Shown here one piece after another: positions 6,301-14,572 of a stretch of DNA of 22,820 bases. Position numbers and translations under genes: made by a program. The stretch is from Lachnospiraceae bacterium (GTDB taxonomy: Bacteria > Bacillota_A > Clostridia > Lachnospirales > Lachnospiraceae): the NCBI GenBank assembly GCA_024690425.1, contig JAILCT010000167.1, forward strand, positions 1 through 22,820. Reading direction: 5' to 3'. Positions within the stretch are counted from its first letter, which is position 1; every line of letters starts with the position of its first letter. The notes beneath the pieces are model-generated. The model had not been told where the DNA came from. It saw nothing but the letters and a program-made list of their open reading frames with translations, and did no database searches.

Positions 6301-7646
6301 TGAGAAAGAAGAGCCTTTTACCGATAATAATCCTCATCATATGCGTCGCGCTCACGGCATGCATCCTGCCCACCCTTCTGAATGGCGGTGACAGCAGGAT
6401 CGATGACTGGGTGGATACGCTTGGGGGCCTGATCAACGGCGAGGAACCCGAGGAATTCACTTACAGGGATCCTGAACCGTATGTGCCGGTAACGACTGCC
6501 CCTGCGCCTGTACCGACATCTGTGCGAGAGAACGAAGAAGAGGTCATCACCATCGTTGATGAGGCGCAGGATGATGTCCCTGAAGATGACGCGGCTTCGA
6601 CGGTTGAGGACGATACTGAACTTATCAAGAAGCTGGCGGCTGAGAGATACTATGCCTATGGGACCCTGTCCCAGGAAGAGAGAAGGATATACAGGGCGAT
6701 CTATACGACGCTTTTTAACTTTGGCGGCAAGACACCGATGGGGACGCTTGATTCCGATATGATCGGGAAGGCTTATGACTGCGTGATGGCCGATAACCCC
6801 GAGCTCTTTTACGTCAAGGGATATAACATGGTCCGTTACATGCGCGGCAGCAAGCTCGAGAGCATATCGATATCCGGGATCTATAATATGGAGAAGGATG
6901 ATGTGGCGGGACATCAGGCGAGGGTAGATGCCTATATCGATACCTGCCTTGCGGGAGCTCCGCAGGGGATCGACGAATACGAGAAGATCAAATACCTGTA
7001 TGAGTACATAATAAAGAATACCGAGTATGACCTGAATGCCGAGAACAGCCAGAACTGTCTCAGCGTTTTTGAGAACGGACGCAGCGTGTGTCAGGGTTAT
7101 GCCGAGGCGATGCAGTATCTGATGATCAGGATGGGTATGATGTGTACCGTTGTCCGCGGGGTTACGAACAAGGGGGAGACCCATGCATGGAACCTGGTAA
7201 GGTCCAATGGGGATTATTACTATGTTGATGCAACATGGGGTGACATGTCCTATGAGATAAGGACCGGTGAGGACCTGGCCCAGCTTCCCCAGATGCCGGA
7301 AGTGAGCTATGAATACCTGTGTGTCACCACGGATGAGATCAGCCGCACACATACGCCCGATGATACGTTTGTGCTCCCACAGTGTGTTGCCAGGTATGAT
7401 AATTATTATGTGAGGAGCGGGAATTACTTTACGGAAGTGAACGATGCCCAGCTAAGGAGTGTTTTTGACAATGCATATGCGAACGGTGACAGCTTTGTGA
7501 GCATTAAATGTTCCGATCCCATGGTATATTCGGATATGATGGATTATCTTACCGGTGAAGGACACCTGTACGACTATCTATACAGGGACGGAACGGTCAA
7601 CTATATGTATCTTGACAAGCTTAACGAGGTAATATTCTATATCTGA
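6300..7646 (+). CDS. Lipoprotein with transglutaminase-like (cysteine protease fold) domain
   Basis: Predicted surface lipoprotein of 448 residues. It has a basic start MRKK, a hydrophobic stretch, and lipobox LTAC with C21. An acidic Pro/Thr-rich linker follows (about 55-110), then a helical region, then a transglutaminase-like core. That core has C264 in SVCQGYAEA, H295 in THAWN and D310 in YYVDATWGD, the complete Cys-His-Asp triad of the superfamily. About 100 residues follow of unknown role. Many such bacterial proteins are peptidases or cell-wall-associated enzymes rather than true transglutaminases; the substrate cannot be told from sequence. The start overlaps the prfC stop by one base, an odd partnership that suggests shared transcription more than shared function. 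Confidence 0.85.
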   Translation: MRKKSLLPIIILIICVALTACILPTLLNGGDSRIDDWVDTLGGLINGEEPEEFTYRDPEPYVPVTTAPAPVPTSVRENEEEVITIVDEAQDDVPEDDAASTVEDDTELIKKLAAERYYAYGTLSQEERRIYRAIYTTLFNFGGKTPMGTLDSDMIGKAYDCVMADNPELFYVKGYNMVRYMRGSKLESISISGIYNMEKDDVAGHQARVDAYIDTCLAGAPQGIDEYEKIKYLYEYIIKNTEYDLNAENSQNCLSVFENGRSVCQGYAEAMQYLMIRMGMMCTVVRGVTNKGETHAWNLVRSNGDYYYVDATWGDMSYEIRTGEDLAQLPQMPEVSYEYLCVTTDEISRTHTPDDTFVLPQCVARYDNYYVRSGNYFTEVNDAQLRSVFDNAYANGDSFVSIKCSDPMVYSDMMDYLTGEGHLYDYLYRDGTVNYMYLDKLNEVIFYI

Positions 7647-7653
7647 AATACAC

Positions 7654-7682
7654 TTTTCATTTCCGGCTGTTTTTGATATACT
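7654..7682 (+). promoter_or_regulatory. Promoter for the asp23-nusB-xseA... operon
   Basis: -35 TTTTCA (7654-7659), exactly 17 bp, then -10 TATACT (7677-7682) preceded by TGA, giving an extended -10. A second TATACT overlaps downstream (7683-7688). The predicted start is about 7689, leaving a roughly 27-base leader with GGGAGG before the ATG at 7716. This is the only convincing promoter before the long downstream gene run. Confidence 0.6.
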
Positions 7683-7715
7683 TATACTGATTTTTTAACA
7701 TTTGGGAGGCAGGCA

Positions 7716-8102
7716 ATGGCTAAGGAAAACGATAAGATTAAGAATGTTGATGTTGACTCTTACGGAGAGGTAAGGATCGCCGATGACGTTGTTGGAAATA
7801 TAGCGGCTATCGCCTCCACTGAGATAGAAGGTGTTGCCGGTACGGTCGGCAATGTTACCAAGGAACTCATGAGCAGGCTGGGGCTCAATCCCAAGAGCAA
7901 GGGAGTCAAGGTGGTCATCGATGGGAACATGGTGACTCTTGATATGGCCCTTATCATGAAATACGGCTACAACATCCCGATCACCAGCAAGCAGGTGCAG
8001 GAGAGGGTGAAGACTTCGGTTGAGAACATGACCGGCCTTACTGTTGTGAACGTCGGCATAAGGATAGTCGGGATCGATATGGAAGAGGAAGCTCCGGTTT
8101 AG
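7716..8102 (+). CDS. Asp23/Gls24-family envelope stress protein (YqhY-like)
   Basis: A 128-residue protein of the Asp23 (DUF322) family, recognised from SYGEVRIADDVVGNIAAIASTEIEGVAG at the start and the SPKSKGVKVVIDGN-like and VQERVKTSVENMTGLTVVNVGIRIVGI segments. Family members localise near the membrane. YqhY of B. subtilis is linked to control of acetyl-CoA carboxylase and lies beside nusB, as here. No membrane segment is present. It is the first gene of the run and has a good GGGAGG site. The exact role in this organism is inferred from family and position only. Confidence 0.88.
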   Translation: MAKENDKIKNVDVDSYGEVRIADDVVGNIAAIASTEIEGVAGTVGNVTKELMSRLGLNPKSKGVKVVIDGNMVTLDMALIMKYGYNIPITSKQVQERVKTSVENMTGLTVVNVGIRIVGIDMEEEAPV

Positions 8103-8127
8103 GAGTGAGAAGCAGGGAGCAGGACCA

Positions 8128-8574
8128 ATGACCAGGAGCGAGATAAGGGAGCACATCTTCAAGCTTGTGTTCCGGCTTGAGTTTAATGATGTATCTGAGA
8201 TGCCGGCCCAACTGTCGAGGTATTTTGAAGACGTGTACAGGGATGAAGAGGCTGAGGATGGCCAGGCGCTTAAGATATGTCTCTTCAGCGAAGATGAGGA
8301 AGGATACATCAAGAATAAGTACGACAGCATAGTATCCAGGCTGCCGGAGCTTGATAAGATAATAAATGATAATTCCAAGGGCTGGGATGTGAGCAGGATA
8401 GGCAAGGTGGACCTTGCGATCCTGAGGCTTGCAGTATATGAGGTTCTGTTCGACGACGATATCCCGGTCGGAGTGGCGATAGATGAGGCGGTTGAGCTGG
8501 CTAAGAAATACGGGCAGGACGAATCCTCCTCTTTCGTTAACGGAATTCTGGCATCGGTTGCCAAATCGATATGA
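8128..8574 (+). CDS. nusB: Transcription antitermination factor NusB
   Basis: An all-helical RNA-binding protein that, with NusE (S10), binds boxA in rRNA leaders to promote antitermination. The 148 residues include a family-typical N-terminus (TRSEIREHIFKLVFRLEF) and the strongly conserved C-terminal half (KVDLAILRLAVYEVLFDD, IPVGVAIDEAVELAKKYG, SSSFVNGILASVAK). It is slightly longer than B. subtilis NusB because of an acidic segment around residues 28-50. It follows the Asp23-family gene by 25 bases, and its last bases overlap xseA (ATGA), indicating coupling. Confidence 0.95.
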   Translation: MTRSEIREHIFKLVFRLEFNDVSEMPAQLSRYFEDVYRDEEAEDGQALKICLFSEDEEGYIKNKYDSIVSRLPELDKIINDNSKGWDVSRIGKVDLAILRLAVYEVLFDDDIPVGVAIDEAVELAKKYGQDESSSFVNGILASVAKSI

Positions 8575-9776
8575 AAAATGTTTATTCGGTAGGACAGGTC
8601 AATTCATATATCAAGAACATGTTTGCGCAGGATTACATGCTGCGTTCGGTTTATGTAAAGGGAGAGGTGAGCAACGTCAAATACCACTCCTCGAATCATA
8701 TTTATTTCACCATGAAGGACAAGACGGGAACACTTGCATGCGTAATGTTTGCGGGCTTTCGGAAGGGGCTTAAGTTCACCCTTAAGGAAGGCATGCAGAT
8801 AATAGCCCTTGGCAGCATCGAGGTCTATGAGCGCGACGGCAAGTACCAGCTGTATGCAAGGGAGATCGTCCCCGACGGTGAAGGCGCACTGTATGAGCGC
8901 TTTGAACAGCTCAAGAAAGAGCTCGAGGAGATGGGGATGTTTGCTCCCGAGTACAAGAAGCCCATCCCCCAGTATGCAGGTACCATAGGCGTGGTAACGG
9001 CACCGACCGGAGCTGCGATACAGGATATAATCAACATCACGAAGAGGCGCAACCCGCACGTTCGGATAATCCTCTACCCGGCCAAGGTTCAGGGAGAAGG
9101 AGCGGCAGAGAGCGTTGCAAATGGCATAAGGGCCCTTGAGGCTGCAGGGGTCGATGTGATGATAGTCGGGCGCGGAGGCGGATCCATAGAAGACCTGTGG
9201 GCCTTCAATGAGGAGATCACGGCAAGGGCGATCTTTGACTGTTCCGTTCCTGTGATATCTGCAGTGGGTCATGAGACCGATACCACGATAGCCGATTTTG
9301 TCGCCGATCTTCGGGCACCCACCCCGTCCGCCGCAGCAGAGCTTGCCGTATTCGAATATACCGCATTAACGGACAGGATAGAGGAACTTAAGGCTGATCT
9401 TTCGGATGCGTTAAAGTCATGCGTGAAGGCTAAGAGAGATGAATACACGATGAAGGCTCTCCGCCTTAAGAACTTAAGTCCCGGCCATAAGCTTAATGAA
9501 CAGAAGATGCGGCTTGCCAATGCCCAGGAGAGGATCCGTGAACTGATGCAGTCCCTTATAAAAAATAAGAGACATTTATTGGACATTAAGATAGAGAGGC
9601 TTGAGGCCCTGTCACCCCTTAAGAGGCTGTCAAGCGGTTATGCATTTGTAGAGGGGGCTGACGGCCTGCCACTATCGGAAATAGGCAGGGTCAGGAAGGG
9701 TGATGACATAACTCTGTATTTTAAGGATGGAACGGCAGGGGCACGTGTCACGGAAGTAAGGAAGCAGAAGAGGTAG
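8571..9776 (+). CDS. xseA: Exodeoxyribonuclease VII large subunit
   Basis: Catalytic subunit of the single-strand-specific DNase that trims DNA from either end, partnered by XseB. The N-terminal OB fold spans roughly residues 1-100 (SVGQVNSYIKNMF, VKGEVSNVKYHSSNHIYFTMKD). The catalytic domain follows with GVVTAPTGAAIQDI, VGRGGGSIEDLWAFN and SAVGHETDTTIADFVADLRAPTPSAAAE, then a coiled-coil region and a C-terminal GYAFV segment. At 401 residues it is somewhat shorter than B. subtilis XseA, mainly in the coiled coil by my reading. It overlaps nusB by 4 bases and is followed after 4 bases by xseB. Confidence 0.96.
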   Translation: MKNVYSVGQVNSYIKNMFAQDYMLRSVYVKGEVSNVKYHSSNHIYFTMKDKTGTLACVMFAGFRKGLKFTLKEGMQIIALGSIEVYERDGKYQLYAREIVPDGEGALYERFEQLKKELEEMGMFAPEYKKPIPQYAGTIGVVTAPTGAAIQDIINITKRRNPHVRIILYPAKVQGEGAAESVANGIRALEAAGVDVMIVGRGGGSIEDLWAFNEEITARAIFDCSVPVISAVGHETDTTIADFVADLRAPTPSAAAELAVFEYTALTDRIEELKADLSDALKSCVKAKRDEYTMKALRLKNLSPGHKLNEQKMRLANAQERIRELMQSLIKNKRHLLDIKIERLEALSPLKRLSSGYAFVEGADGLPLSEIGRVRKGDDITLYFKDGTAGARVTEVRKQKR

Positions 9777-9780
9777 AGAT

Positions 9781-9999
9781 ATGAAGAAGGAAGAAATGGA
9801 GAAGCTGACTCTTGAGGAGGCTTTTGACCTGGTAGATAAGACCCTTGAGGATCTGTCGGCCGATGTGCCCCTTGAGAAGTCGTTCGACCTGTACAAGGAA
9901 GGTATGGAACTGCTCAAATACTGTGATGGTAAGCTTAAGGGAGTAGAAGGGCAGATAATGATCATGAACGAGGAGGGTGAGATTGATGAATTTCAATGA
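9781..9999 (+). CDS. xseB: Exodeoxyribonuclease VII small subunit
   Basis: A 72-residue helical protein that binds the XseA coiled coil in multiple copies and is required for activity. Recognised from LEEAFDLVDKTLEDLSADVPLEKSFDLYKEGMELLKYCDGKL, which matches the family pattern (a pair of helices with the L-E-x-S-ldlYeeG core). It starts 4 bases after xseA, using GAGGTAG in the xseA end as ribosome site. Its last 14 bases overlap ispA. Confidence 0.93.
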   Translation: MKKEEMEKLTLEEAFDLVDKTLEDLSADVPLEKSFDLYKEGMELLKYCDGKLKGVEGQIMIMNEEGEIDEFQ

Positions 10000-10894
10000 A
10001 GAATTAAGAGACCGGGTAAGATATGCTGAGGAGATGGTCATTAAGAACGGAGTCATGGAAGAGGAAGGCTATCAGAAGACGGTACTCGCAGCCATGAATT
10101 ACAGCCTTCTTTCGGGTGGTAAGAGGCTGCGCCCTGTTATGATGCGGGAAGCATCGATCCTTTTCGGTGATGAGCATCCCTGCCTAGGGGCATTTATGTC
10201 CGCGATCGAGATGATCCACACCTATTCGCTGGTACATGATGACCTCCCGGCACTTGACAACGATGAATACAGGAGGGGCAAGAAAACGACCCATGTGGTA
10301 TACGGTGAGGATATGGCCATCCTTACAGGCGATGCCCTTCTTAACATGGCATATGAGACGGCGGCGGGTTCGCTGGCATCATGCAAGGGTGATCCCGTGC
10401 TCCTTGACCGTGCGGTAAGGGCTCTTGCGGTCCTTACGAAGAAGGCCGGCATCTACGGAATGGTGGGCGGCCAGGTGTATGATGTTGAGGCAGAAGATAA
10501 GGAGCTTAAGCTTACCGAGGATTCCATCCTGTTCATATTCAGGCTCAAGACCGGTGCTCTCATCCAGGCAGCCCTTATGATCGGTGCCATCCTAGGCGGA
10601 GCGGGCGATGACGATGTCGCCGTTATGGAGCAGGTGGGCGAAGCGGTAGGCATCGCTTTCCAGATACAGGATGATATCCTGGATGTCACGGGCAATCCCA
10701 AGATACTGGGCAAGCCTGTGGGTTCGGATGCTAAAAATCATAAGACCACCTATGTTACTTTGAAGGGACTCGAGACATCGACCAAGGATGTCGAGAAATA
10801 CTCCAACAAGGCAGTAGTCCTCCTTCAGGCCCTTGACAAAAGGAACGAATTCCTCGAGGAACTCATAAGGTTCCTTATAAACCGCGACAAGTAG
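9986..10894 (+). CDS. ispA: Polyprenyl (geranyl/farnesyl) diphosphate synthase
   Basis: Condenses isopentenyl diphosphate with allylic diphosphates to make short-chain prenyl diphosphates for undecaprenol and quinone precursors. The 302-residue product has GGKRLRP (44-50), first Asp-rich motif DDLPALD (85-91) and second motif DDILD (229-233). The segment before the first motif (IHTYSLVHDDLPALDND) is of the eubacterial farnesyl-diphosphate type. ATG 9986 is preferred: AGGAGGG (9971-9977) lies 8 bases upstream, while a GTG at 9977 would sit inside that site. It overlaps xseB by 14 bases, so translation is probably coupled. Together with dxs it brings two isoprenoid steps into this operon. Confidence 0.94.
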   Translation: MNFNEELRDRVRYAEEMVIKNGVMEEEGYQKTVLAAMNYSLLSGGKRLRPVMMREASILFGDEHPCLGAFMSAIEMIHTYSLVHDDLPALDNDEYRRGKKTTHVVYGEDMAILTGDALLNMAYETAAGSLASCKGDPVLLDRAVRALAVLTKKAGIYGMVGGQVYDVEAEDKELKLTEDSILFIFRLKTGALIQAALMIGAILGGAGDDDVAVMEQVGEAVGIAFQIQDDILDVTGNPKILGKPVGSDAKNHKTTYVTLKGLETSTKDVEKYSNKAVVLLQALDKRNEFLEELIRFLINRDK

Positions 10895-10948
10895 GTATGA
10901 CAGGCCGCGATAAGCAGGTACGACTAACTTCGAGTAAGCAGGTATAAC
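10883..10948 (+). repeat. Three imperfect tandem copies spanning the ispA-dxs junction
   Basis: Related 19-base units start at 10883, 10906 and 10930 (period 23-24): CGCGACAAGTAGGTATGAC, CGCGATAAGCAGGTACGAC and TCGAGTAAGCAGGTATAAC. The first contains the last ispA codons and its stop; the third supplies the GCAGGT ribosome site for dxs. It looks like replication-slippage duplication of the spacer. Confidence 0.7.
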
Positions 10949-10949
10949 A

Positions 10950-12842
10950 GTGATACTTGAGAATATTAAGAAAACAAATGACATAAAGAACATATCTCCC
11001 GACAGGTATGATGAACTGGCTCAGGAGATAAGGGAATTCCTGATCAACAAGATATCGGTCACAGGCGGGCACCTGGGATCGAACCTTGGCGCCGTAGAGC
11101 TTACAATGGCCCTTCATCTTGTTGCCAATCTTCCAAAGGACAAGATAATCTGGGATGTGGGCCACCAGTCATATACCCATAAGCTCCTCACCGGAAGGAG
11201 GGAAGGCTTTGAGACCCTCCGTAAATACGGGGGAATGAGCGGCTTTCCCAAGCGTAAGGAGAGCCTGTGCGATGCCTTTGATACAGGACATTCTTCCACA
11301 TCCGTTTCCGCCGGTCTCGGCCTTGTCAAGGCCAGGGACTTAAAGGGTGAGGACCATGGTGTCTTCGCAGTCATAGGAGACGGTGCCCTTACGGGCGGTA
11401 TGGCCTATGAAGCGCTTAACAATGCAGCCAGGCTTGACACCAATTATGTGATAATACTTAACGACAACAATATGTCCATAGCCGAGAACGTGGGCGGTAT
11501 GAGCAAGTACCTGCGCAAGATAAGGACGGCTGAGGCATATAAGGACTTCAAGATCGGACTTGAGAACACACTCAACAAGATGCCCAAGGGCGAGCAGCTC
11601 GTAGACACCCTGAAGAGATACAAGTCAGGTGTCAAGCAGCTTGTCGTACCCGGAATGTTCTTCGAGGACATGGGCATCACATATCTCGGACCGGTTGACG
11701 GACACGATATCAAGGCCATGGTCAGGATGTTAAGGGAAGCCCGCAAGCTCCCCAAATGCGTCCTTGTCCATGTGATAACCAAGAAGGGCAAGGGGTATCT
11801 GCCCGCCGAGAGGCATCCGGCCCGTTTCCACGGAGCGGAACCCTTTGACATAGAGACGGGACTTCCTTCAAGGAACAGGAAAAAGTCCAATTACACGGAC
11901 GTTTTCTCGACCGTCATGACCAAGCTCGGCGCAAGGAATGAAGATGTTGTTGCGATAACCGCAGCCATGCCTGACGGAACAGGACTCAAGCGTTTCTCCA
12001 ACATGTATCCCGACAGGTTCTATGATGTGGGGATCGCCGAGGAACATGCAGTAACCTTTGCCGCAGGTCTTGCCGCGGGGGGACTTAAGCCCATAGTGGC
12101 AGTATATTCGTCCTTCCTCCAGAGGGCCTATGACCAGGTCCTCCACGATGTATGCATACAGAACCTTCCGGTCGTATTCGCCATTGACAGGGCCGGTCTT
12201 GTGGGAGCTGACGGAGAGACCCACCAGGGTATCTTCGATATATCATACCTATCATCCATCCCCAATATGACCATCATGGCACCCAAGAACAAGTGGGAGC
12301 TTTCCGACATGATGAAGTTCGCGGTCAGGTTCGAGAGTCCCATCGCGATACGTTATCCCAGAGGAGAGGCTTACGACGGGCTCAAGGATTTCAGGGCACC
12401 GGTCGAATACGGCAGGTCCGAGGTCATATACGAGGAGAATGACATCGCACTTTTTGCTCTCGGGAGCATGGTGAGGACAGCCGAGGAAGTAAGGACTATC
12501 CTTAAGGAGAAGGGGTATCCTGTAAGCCTTGTAAATGCACGCTTTGCCAAGCCCATAGATACAGACGTTGTGGAAGAGATGTGTAAGAGTCATTCGCTCA
12601 TAGTCACCCTTGAAGAGAATGTAGCAAGCGGCGGATACGGAGAGAAGGTAAGGGATTATGTCTTTGACAACAGGCTTGACTGTGATGTGCTCATCATAGC
12701 CCTTCCGGATGATTACGTAGAACACGGAAATGTCGACATCCTGAAGCAGGAGGTGGGCATTGATACAGAATCAATAGTAACAAAAGTCATAACCAGATAT
12801 TTAAGCTGGGGCAACAAGAACCGTAAGGATGCAGGCATATGA
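10950..12842 (+). CDS. dxs: 1-deoxy-D-xylulose-5-phosphate synthase
   Basis: Thiamine-diphosphate enzyme joining pyruvate and glyceraldehyde-3-phosphate, the first step of the MEP isoprenoid pathway. The 630 residues match the family length. Visible features are GGHLGSNLG (39-47), GHQSYTHKLLTGR (71-83), the TPP/Mg motif GDGALTGG through NDN (143-173), the catalytic glutamate region GIAEEHAV (361-368, E364 the likely base), and DRAGLVGADGETHQG. The start is GTG at 10950 (GCAGGT, spacing 6), giving MILENI; no in-frame ATG lies close by. Its stop overlaps the tlyA start (ATGA). Adjacent ispA suggests joint control of isoprenoid supply. Confidence 0.96.
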   Translation: MILENIKKTNDIKNISPDRYDELAQEIREFLINKISVTGGHLGSNLGAVELTMALHLVANLPKDKIIWDVGHQSYTHKLLTGRREGFETLRKYGGMSGFPKRKESLCDAFDTGHSSTSVSAGLGLVKARDLKGEDHGVFAVIGDGALTGGMAYEALNNAARLDTNYVIILNDNNMSIAENVGGMSKYLRKIRTAEAYKDFKIGLENTLNKMPKGEQLVDTLKRYKSGVKQLVVPGMFFEDMGITYLGPVDGHDIKAMVRMLREARKLPKCVLVHVITKKGKGYLPAERHPARFHGAEPFDIETGLPSRNRKKSNYTDVFSTVMTKLGARNEDVVAITAAMPDGTGLKRFSNMYPDRFYDVGIAEEHAVTFAAGLAAGGLKPIVAVYSSFLQRAYDQVLHDVCIQNLPVVFAIDRAGLVGADGETHQGIFDISYLSSIPNMTIMAPKNKWELSDMMKFAVRFESPIAIRYPRGEAYDGLKDFRAPVEYGRSEVIYEENDIALFALGSMVRTAEEVRTILKEKGYPVSLVNARFAKPIDTDVVEEMCKSHSLIVTLEENVASGGYGEKVRDYVFDNRLDCDVLIIALPDDYVEHGNVDILKQEVGIDTESIVTKVITRYLSWGNKNRKDAGI

Positions 12843-13678
12843 AACAGCGGCTTGATGTGATACTGGTAAATCAGGGCTATGCGGCGTCGCGGGAGAAGGC
12901 AAAGGCGATGATCATGGCAGGCAGCGTGCTCGTAAAGGGCCAGCGTGAGGACAAGGCCGGCACCATGTTTGAGGAGGATGGCATCGACATCATGGTCAAG
13001 GGTAGTCCCCTTAAGTACGTAAGCCGCGGCGGGCTCAAGCTTGAGAAGGCGCTAAAGGAGTTCCCGATCGACCTTAAGGACTGCATATGCATGGATATAG
13101 GAGCATCCACGGGAGGCTTCACTGACTGCATGCTGCAAAACGGTGCGTCTAAGGTCTATTCAATCGATGTAGGCTACGGCCAGCTTGACTGGAAGCTGAG
13201 GAATGATGAACGGGTCGTATGCATGGAGAAAACGAACTTCCGCTACATGCAGCCTTCAGACATAGACGACGTGCCTGATTTTGCCTCATGTGATGTATCC
13301 TTTATCTCGCTTGAAAAGATACTGGCTCCGGCATATGCGCTGCTTAGGGAAGGCGCGGGAATGGTGTGCCTTATCAAGCCTCAGTTTGAAGCCGGCCGTG
13401 AGAAGGTGGGCAAGAAGGGCGTTGTAAGGGATAAGGCTGTTCATGAAGAGGTCATACATGCGGTCATGGGTTATGCGGCGGATGCGGGCTTTACCGTGAA
13501 GGGCCTGACATTCTCGCCTATAAGAGGGCCTGAGGGAAACATCGAGTATCCCCTCTACCTGATAAAGCCGCTGTCCGAAACGGCGCATGAGGATACTGCT
13601 GTTACCGACGGGATGGTAAAGGACATCGTGGATGCGGCGCATGAGAGCCTGGATAAGCCTGCCGTTAAGGATGAGTGA
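12839..13678 (+). CDS. tlyA: TlyA-family rRNA (cytidine-2'-O) methyltransferase
   Basis: A 279-residue protein with an N-terminal S4 RNA-binding domain (QRLDVILVNQGYAASREKAKAMIMAG, about 3-60) followed by an FtsJ-type methyltransferase: SAM motif DIGASTGGF (86-94), DVSFISLEK (152-160) and IKPQFEAG (179-186). Characterised TlyA proteins 2'-O-methylate 16S and/or 23S rRNA and influence capreomycin susceptibility. Some were once called hemolysins, a label with little support. The clostridial and Bacillus homologue YqxC sits between dxs and argR/recN, as here. The substrate site in this organism is not known. Confidence 0.92.
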   Translation: MKQRLDVILVNQGYAASREKAKAMIMAGSVLVKGQREDKAGTMFEEDGIDIMVKGSPLKYVSRGGLKLEKALKEFPIDLKDCICMDIGASTGGFTDCMLQNGASKVYSIDVGYGQLDWKLRNDERVVCMEKTNFRYMQPSDIDDVPDFASCDVSFISLEKILAPAYALLREGAGMVCLIKPQFEAGREKVGKKGVVRDKAVHEEVIHAVMGYAADAGFTVKGLTFSPIRGPEGNIEYPLYLIKPLSETAHEDTAVTDGMVKDIVDAAHESLDKPAVKDE

Positions 13679-13713
13679 AGATATATATATGAACTGAAGA
13701 TACGTATATAAGA
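13676..13713 (+). repeat. Imperfect tandem 19-bp duplication in the tlyA-nadK spacer
   Basis: TGAAGATATATATATGAAC (13676-13694) is followed directly by TGAAGATACGTATATAAGA (13695-13713). The first copy begins exactly at the tlyA stop codon. Most of the 45-base spacer is this duplication. Confidence 0.6.
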
Positions 13714-13723
13714 GGAAGGATCA

Positions 13724-14560
13724 ATGAATAATTTTCTCGTAGTATCCAATAAGGAAAAAGACCCCAAAGGCGAGGTATCGCGAATGATACAGGAATACCT
13801 TGAGGACAGGGGCTGCGGGGTTACCCTTGAGAGTGTGACCCATGGTAATATCCATAAGGAAGAGCTTAAGAAGGCTGCTGACGGAGCCGGCTGCGTGCTG
13901 GTCCTTGGCGGGGACGGAACCCTTATCCAGGTGGCCGGAGCCCTGTCTGCCAAGGATATACCTCTTCTTGGGATAAACCTGGGAACACTGGGCTATCTTG
14001 CCGAGATAGAGAGGGATCAGATAATACCGACCCTTGACCGCCTTATCAAGGATGATTACGAGATCGAGGAACGGATGATGCTCAGCACATCTGCCGGAGG
14101 CGACAGGCGTGATGCGCTTAACGACATAATAATCACGCGTTACGGTGATCCAAGGGTGGTAAGGTATGTTATCTACGTTAACGGGAGGTGTTTAAGCACC
14201 TACGATGCCGATGGGATAATCATATCAACGCCTACCGGTTCCACGGGATATAACCTGTCTGCAGGAGGCCCTATAGTGGAGCCGAACGCCAAGCTCATAC
14301 TGATCACGCCTATATGCCCGCATACGCTCAACACCAGGGCCATCGTTCTCTCGAGTGATGACAGGATAAGCATCGAAGTGTGCAAGAGCAAGTATATGAG
14401 GGAGCATGAGGCATGCGTATCATGCGACGGTGTATCTTCGATCAGGCTGTCGGCCGGTGAGAGCGTAGATATAAGGAAGGCCGACGGAGTGACCAAGATA
14501 ATAAAGATGAGCAGGGAGGGCTTTCTCGATGTGCTCTCAAGGAAGCTGGGAGCAGTATAG
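13724..14560 (+). CDS. nadK: NAD kinase
   Basis: Phosphorylates NAD to NADP using ATP or polyphosphate; cytosolic. The 278-residue protein has the diagnostic GGDGT (62-66) followed by INLGTLGYLAEIE (84-96), the NDIIITRYG segment, DADGIIISTPTGSTGYNLSAGGPIVEP, and the ICPHTLNTRAIVL region. Length is normal. A GAGGAAGG ribosome site precedes ATG 13724. NADP is used by the later reductive steps of the MEP pathway, but co-location with dxs/ispA is common in Clostridia and need not mean joint function. Confidence 0.95.
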   Translation: MNNFLVVSNKEKDPKGEVSRMIQEYLEDRGCGVTLESVTHGNIHKEELKKAADGAGCVLVLGGDGTLIQVAGALSAKDIPLLGINLGTLGYLAEIERDQIIPTLDRLIKDDYEIEERMMLSTSAGGDRRDALNDIIITRYGDPRVVRYVIYVNGRCLSTYDADGIIISTPTGSTGYNLSAGGPIVEPNAKLILITPICPHTLNTRAIVLSSDDRISIEVCKSKYMREHEACVSCDGVSSIRLSAGESVDIRKADGVTKIIKMSREGFLDVLSRKLGAV

Positions 14561-14572
14561 GAAGAGGTAAGG

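Noticed and set aside
6318..7352. 344-codon minus-strand frame opposite the transglutaminase-like gene
   Set aside because: The plus-strand frame has a signal peptide and a complete catalytic triad; the antisense frame has no family features.
10883..10948. CRISPR array
   Set aside because: Units are only about 19 bases with 4-5-base spacers and imperfect; no cas genes are present.
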